A stretch of 64,000 nucleotides of DNA from Streptomyces sp. MH60 (GTDB lineage Bacteria; Actinomycetota; Actinomycetes; Streptomycetales; Streptomycetaceae): contig NZ_MULI01000008.1 in the NCBI RefSeq assembly GCF_002939385.1, positions 92,950-156,949 of the forward strand, given 5' to 3'. How positions within the stretch are numbered: position 1 is the first letter of the stretch; each line of letters opens with the position of its first letter. A model generated the notes under the pieces. The model worked only from the letters and a program-made list of their open reading frames with translations, made no database searches and was not told where the DNA came from. Position numbers and translations under genes: made by a program. Shown piece by piece: positions 60,561 to 64,000 of the stretch.

Positions 60561-61652
60561 ATGACCACCACCACCCGCCGCCCCCTCCGCAAGAGCGACG
60601 TATCCCGCATGATCGGCCGCATCCTCGGCAAGCAGCACCGCAGCGCCGCCCACGGCTGGGACGTCATCGACGAGGGCACCGGCCCGGTCATCACCCTCAA
60701 CTACGGCGACAACGACCGCGACCTCGACGCATACCGCAAGATCGCAACCGCCCTCGACGGCCGCTACACCCTCACCTACACGGCCACCTGCGCCGACTAC
60801 AGCTACCTGCCCGACGACTACGCCTACTGCGCCATGGCCGACATCCGCCGCACCCCCGCCCCCGCCGCCCAGGAAGAGACCCCCGTGCCCGACACCACGC
60901 CCACCGTGTCCATCACCCTCCCCGCCCCCTTCTGCGCCTGGTTCGACGGCACCAGCCTCGCCCTCGGGCACGACGACGCCGACCCCGACTGCAAGGCGCT
61001 GCGCCTCGCCTACGAAGCAGCCGCCACCCGCAAGACCGCCCAGGGCCGGTCCGCCAAGATCATCACCAGCAACCCCGACATCCTGAAAACGATCACTGAG
61101 TACGCCGAGACCCTTGCCGACGCCGCCTACGACGACGCCAACGACGAAACCGCAGGCGCCGACCAGACCGCCGCCGCGCAGCGCGACCTTGACGCCGCCC
61201 ACACCGTCAAGCAGCGCGCCACCACCGCCCGCCGCGAACTCCGCGCCGCCCTCACCGCCCACCAGGCGCAGCAGGCCCCCCAGCAGCCCGCCACGGCCGC
61301 CCAGGAGACCGAGGAGCCCGCCGACGACGACACCCACACCCCCCGCACCATCACCGCCCCCGTCGTCGCCCACGTCGAGTGGTCCGAGACGGTAGCGGGC
61401 CACCACAACGGCACGATGACCTTCCCCAACGGCGCCACCTACAAGGTCACCCACATTGAGCACGCCACGCCCGCCCGGGGCGCCCTCGCCGACCACGTCG
61501 CCCACGACCCCACCGCCGACGCGGGCCCCGCCCGCCGCGTCGCCCGCACCTGGGGCCTGGACGCCCTGGCCGCCGACTGCGCCCGCCACGCCGGATACAC
61601 CGGCCCCGTCACCATCGAGCAGACCGGCGCGCACCGCCTCACCCGCCGCTAG
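60561..61652 (+). CDS. hypothetical protein under O8
   Basis: A 363-residue protein: an N-terminal basic alpha/beta part (SDVSRMIGRILGKQHRSAAH), TLPAPFCAWFDGTSLALGHD, a long Ala/Gln/Arg helix (VKQRATTARRELRAALTAHQ), then MTFPNGATYKVTHIE and a helical end. GAGGAGCCC precedes the ATG. Function unknown; begins the last unit of the window. Confidence 0.55.
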   Translation: MTTTTRRPLRKSDVSRMIGRILGKQHRSAAHGWDVIDEGTGPVITLNYGDNDRDLDAYRKIATALDGRYTLTYTATCADYSYLPDDYAYCAMADIRRTPAPAAQEETPVPDTTPTVSITLPAPFCAWFDGTSLALGHDDADPDCKALRLAYEAAATRKTAQGRSAKIITSNPDILKTITEYAETLADAAYDDANDETAGADQTAAAQRDLDAAHTVKQRATTARRELRAALTAHQAQQAPQQPATAAQETEEPADDDTHTPRTITAPVVAHVEWSETVAGHHNGTMTFPNGATYKVTHIEHATPARGALADHVAHDPTADAGPARRVARTWGLDALAADCARHAGYTGPVTIEQTGAHRLTRR

Positions 61653-61664
61653 GCAGCCCCACAC

Positions 61665-61697
61665 GGGCCCGGCCGGACCGTCACCCCGGCCGGGCCC
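61665..61697 (+). terminator. intercistronic GC hairpin
   Basis: Perfect 12-bp arms GGGCCCGGCCGG (61665-61676) and complement (61686-61697), 12 bp after a stop codon. Confidence 0.6.
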
Positions 61698-61742
61698 CCA
61701 CAACCCGCCACACACCCACCCAGACCCCCTGGAGCGCCCCGC

Positions 61743-62141
61743 ATGATGACCTGCCGCCGCCACCCCACCGCCGGACGCTTCATGCGCACCTGCCCCGGCT
61801 GCGCCCAGGAGCTGTACGACATCGAAGCCCGCAACCGCGCCCACGCCGCCGCCCGCACCGCCCTTACCCTCATCGGCACCCCCCACGCCGAAATCACCGA
61901 CGTCCACGCCACCGACACCACCCTGATCGTCGCCAGCCGCCAGCCCGGCGAGCACTACGCGTACGCGGTCGACGTCTTCCGCCTCCCCACCCCCGCCGAG
62001 ACCGACCCCGACCTGACCGACGACTACCGCCTCACCCCCGGACAGTGGCTCCTCGACTGGCAGGCCGGAGACCACGACCCCGCCACCATCCCCGACATGA
62101 TCACCGCCGCCCGCCGCCACCTCACCCGCCACACCGCCTGA
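61743..62141 (+). CDS. hypothetical protein with Cys start
   Basis: A 132-residue protein: MMTCRRHPTAGRFMRTCPGC (likely zinc ribbon) then an alpha/beta region (TTLIVASRQPGEHYAYAVDV). GGAGCGCCC precedes the ATG. Function unknown. Confidence 0.55.
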   Translation: MMTCRRHPTAGRFMRTCPGCAQELYDIEARNRAHAAARTALTLIGTPHAEITDVHATDTTLIVASRQPGEHYAYAVDVFRLPTPAETDPDLTDDYRLTPGQWLLDWQAGDHDPATIPDMITAARRHLTRHTA

Positions 62142-62151
62142 CAGCCCCGCT

Positions 62152-62180
62152 GCGCCCCTCCCACGCCGACGGAGGGGCGC
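62152..62180 (+). terminator. intercistronic GC hairpin
   Basis: Perfect 10-bp arms GCGCCCCTCC (62152-62161) and complement (62171-62180). Confidence 0.55.
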
Positions 62181-62228
62181 GGCGCCACCCACCACCCGCC
62201 AGCCCGCACACACCCCAGGGAGCGCCCC

Positions 62229-62492
62229 ATGAGCATGTTCCAGCCGAACGGATGGACCGAGGAAATGCGCTACCACACCGACGCCGCCCTGATCAGCCAG
62301 CGCCGCAGCATCGCATCCGCCCTCCGGTTTGAACTCAGCATGAGCCCCGCCCAGGACGTCAACCGCTCCGGCAAGATCCGCGCCGCCGCCGACCGCTCCG
62401 ACCGCGCCGCCGACATGCTCGCCCTGCGCGCCGAGGGCATGCGGGACGACGTGACCCCGCCGCGCCGCCCCCGCTTCCGCGTCAACGCCTGA
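62229..62492 (+). CDS. small hypothetical protein
   Basis: An 87-residue helical, Arg/Ala-rich protein (ALISQRRSIASALRFELSMS). GGGAGCGCCCC precedes the ATG. Function unknown. Confidence 0.5.
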   Translation: MSMFQPNGWTEEMRYHTDAALISQRRSIASALRFELSMSPAQDVNRSGKIRAAADRSDRAADMLALRAEGMRDDVTPPRRPRFRVNA

Positions 62493-62504
62493 CAGCCCCC
62501 AGGA

Positions 62505-62535
62505 GCGCCGGGGCCGACCCCACCGGCCCCGGCGC
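62505..62535 (+). terminator. intercistronic GC hairpin
   Basis: Perfect 12-bp arms GCGCCGGGGCCG (62505-62516) and complement (62524-62535). Confidence 0.55.
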
Positions 62536-62580
62536 CCACCGACCGCCCGCCAGCCCGCCCTAGACGCCCTGGAGCCCGCC

Positions 62581-62907
62581 GTGACCGTCACCGCCGACAC
62601 CATCCCCGCGCCCGTCCGCGTGGAGATCGTCTGGACCCGCCGCGACGGCACCCGCCTCACCGGGCTCATGAACGTCATCACCCCCGCCGACCGCGCCCCC
62701 TCCAACGACCGCGAACCCCAGTGGCACATCACCGGCGGCACCCGCCGCGCCACCCTCGACGCGGTCAACGACTACGACCCCGCCGACAGTCACACGGTCC
62801 TCCGCGCCACCCCCGACCAAGCAGCACGCGCCGCCGCCGCGTGGCTTGGCCACACCGACCGCCCCGTGCACGTCACCACCGTGCACGAGTGGCGCGACAA
62901 CGCCTGA
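62581..62907 (+). CDS. hypothetical protein
   Basis: A 108-residue alpha/beta protein starting at GTG (VRVEIVWTRRDGTRLTGLMN; VHVTTVHEWRDNA). GGAGCCC precedes the start. Function unknown. Confidence 0.5.
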   Translation: MTVTADTIPAPVRVEIVWTRRDGTRLTGLMNVITPADRAPSNDREPQWHITGGTRRATLDAVNDYDPADSHTVLRATPDQAARAAAAWLGHTDRPVHVTTVHEWRDNA

Positions 62908-62944
62908 CCCGACCGCCCGCCACACGACCACTGGAGCGCCCGCC

Positions 62945-63367
62945 ATGAGCACGCCGACCACCACCGAGACCGACGCCCGCGCCGCATCCCGCGAGCGCCT
63001 GCGCACCGTCGTCGCCGCCACCCTTGCCGACGTCCACGACCGCACCCTCAACCTCACCGACGCCGAGGAAACGATCATGGCCGCCGCTCAGCAGTGGGCC
63101 ATGGAGGGATACATGATCAGCACCGCCCCCGCCGCCAAGCCGTGCCCCAAGAGCGGCGGCACCGTGGACCGATGGCACGAGGGAACCAACCTCCTCTTCG
63201 CCCCCGACGACGACAAGCCCGACCCCGGCCCGTACACCGAGGGCGAGCACGTCACCTGTCCCGGCTGCGGCGCCGACGTCCCCGTGACGCCGGTCGCCAA
63301 CAACCTGCGCAGCGCCGGACGTCAGTACGTCGCCCGCCTCCCCCAGCACACCATCCCGACCCCCTGA
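62945..63367 (+). CDS. hypothetical protein with zinc-ribbon end
   Basis: A 140-residue protein: an N-terminal helix (ASRERLRTVVAATLADVHDR), then KPCPKSGG and HVTCPGCGADVPV, a likely zinc ribbon. GGAGCGCCC precedes the ATG. Function unknown. Confidence 0.55.
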   Translation: MSTPTTTETDARAASRERLRTVVAATLADVHDRTLNLTDAEETIMAAAQQWAMEGYMISTAPAAKPCPKSGGTVDRWHEGTNLLFAPDDDKPDPGPYTEGEHVTCPGCGADVPVTPVANNLRSAGRQYVARLPQHTIPTP

Positions 63368-63380
63368 CAGCCCCCAGGAA

Positions 63381-63411
63381 CGCCCGGCGGCATCCCGCCG
63401 ACCGCCGGGCG
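63381..63411 (+). terminator. intercistronic GC hairpin
   Basis: Perfect 10-bp arms CGCCCGGCGG (63381-63390) and complement (63402-63411). Confidence 0.55.
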
Positions 63412-63456
63412 CTCCCCGACCCCGCCAGCCCGCCACACGACCACGGAGCGCCCACC

Positions 63457-63765
63457 ATGGCCCTGATCAACGACATTGAGTTCTACGGCCGCGCCGTGGA
63501 CGCCGAGGAGCTGTCCCCCGAGGAGGCGGCCCGACAGTTGGCCGACTCCAGCCGGGGCGGACTCACCCCGCGCGGCGCTGCTCAGATCCTCGCCGACTGG
63601 CGCGGCGCACTGGAACGGTACGAACGCGGCCACGCCGACACCACGACCGTGCTGCGCGCACTGCGCAACGGCCGCCCCGCCCCCGAGTTCATCACCCGCC
63701 GCTGGAACGAGGAGCAGCGCGCAGCCGCGCGCCGCCTCGCCCACCGACCCCAGGAGCGCCCCTGA
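63457..63765 (+). CDS. small hypothetical protein
   Basis: A 102-residue helical protein (LSPEEAARQLADSSRGGLTP, GAAQILADWRGALERYERGH). GGAGCGCCC precedes the ATG. Overlaps the next gene at TGATG. Function unknown. Confidence 0.5.
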   Translation: MALINDIEFYGRAVDAEELSPEEAARQLADSSRGGLTPRGAAQILADWRGALERYERGHADTTTVLRALRNGRPAPEFITRRWNEEQRAAARRLAHRPQERP

Positions 63766-64000
63766 TGACCAACACCAGCCCGTACCGCCCCCTCGGCGAC
63801 TCGCCCGGCTACGGCAACCCCATCGACCCCGCCGACATCCCGCCCCCCTTCGAGACCCCCACCGGCGCCCGCTACACCCCGGCCGCCGCCGACCGCGCCG
63901 ACTACGCCCCGCGCACCGCCGACGACGTCACCACCGAACTGGTCAACATGACCGTGAGCATCGTGGACGGCTGGTACGCCGACACCCGCATTGACTGGGA
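63765..64000 (+). CDS. hypothetical protein, cut by window end
   Basis: At least 78 residues, open at the window edge: MTNTSPYRPLGDSPGYGNP, a Pro/Ala-rich segment, then VTTELVNMTVSIVDGWYADT. GGAGCGCCC precedes the ATG, which overlaps the previous stop. Function unknown. Confidence 0.5.
   Translation, partial: MTNTSPYRPLGDSPGYGNPIDPADIPPPFETPTGARYTPAAADRADYAPRTADDVTTELVNMTVSIVDGWYADTRIDW

Noticed and set aside
60396..62768. 790-codon open frame on the minus strand
   Set aside because: It mirrors C-ending codons of the plus-strand genes, gives a low-complexity Gly/Val/Ala product, lacks a start signal and runs across operator O8 and intergenic hairpins.

Overview
The window reads as a very GC-rich actinobacterial mobile element, most likely from Streptomyces. 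Third codon positions are dominated by C or G, ATG and GTG starts are both common, and ATGA/GTGA stop-start overlaps are frequent. Several families typical of Streptomyces are present: DUF397 with an XRE-type regulator, a SpoIIAB/RsbW-type ATPase, a DUF2637-like membrane protein, and repeats resembling the Streptomyces type I-E CRISPR repeat. Phage hallmark genes (large terminase, phage-style replication and recombination genes) sit beside plasmid-style genes, so a phage-plasmid or large prophage-like element is the best reading. Streptomyces plasmid-phages such as pZL12 are known. No portal, capsid or tail gene is recognisable in this window.

Layout. 0-14 kb: one co-directional block for DNA metabolism with a J-domain protein, a possible ssDNA-binding protein, a DnaE-type polymerase III alpha subunit, a membrane protein and a lipoprotein, a RecA-like recombinase, a PD-(D/E)XK resolvase-like protein, a Cas4-like nuclease and a RuvC-like protein. 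14-21 kb: a sigma region 4-like protein, a candidate small terminase, a MazG-like protein and the large terminase. 21-24.5 kb: two multidomain 'polyvalent' proteins joining GNAT, nucleotidyltransferase, ADP-ribosyltransferase-like and 2H-phosphoesterase modules, with a short SATxFFR-type motif recurring ahead of modules. 24.5-27 kb: a C2H2 zinc-finger protein and a DUF2637-like membrane protein. 27-41 kb: a mixed-strand accessory region with lipoproteins, a decayed CRISPR-like array, two tyrosine recombinases (one truncated), two RNase H-fold proteins, ribbon-helix-helix candidates and the DUF397/XRE/ATPase trio. 41-45.3 kb: a leftward operon of unknown genes. 45.5-64 kb: a rightward series of small unknown genes with elaborate non-coding control DNA.

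The most striking content is non-coding. Eight promoters carry the same 18-bp AT-rich palindrome (consensus ATGCATATCGATATGCAT) filling the -35/-10 spacer. Seven of them drive the 47-61 kb block and one drives a gene at 25.4 kb, which suggests a single repressor-controlled regulon. Three 62-64 nt elements between genes at 49.5-51.1 kb look like tRNA acceptor/T-arm minihelices and could be RNase P/Z processing sites. A perfect 22-bp inverted repeat at 45.4 kb forms a symmetric divergent promoter. Most transcription units in the right half end in GC-rich hairpins.

Functional assignments rest on reading motifs in the translations without database searches; most small proteins in the right half cannot be assigned a function.
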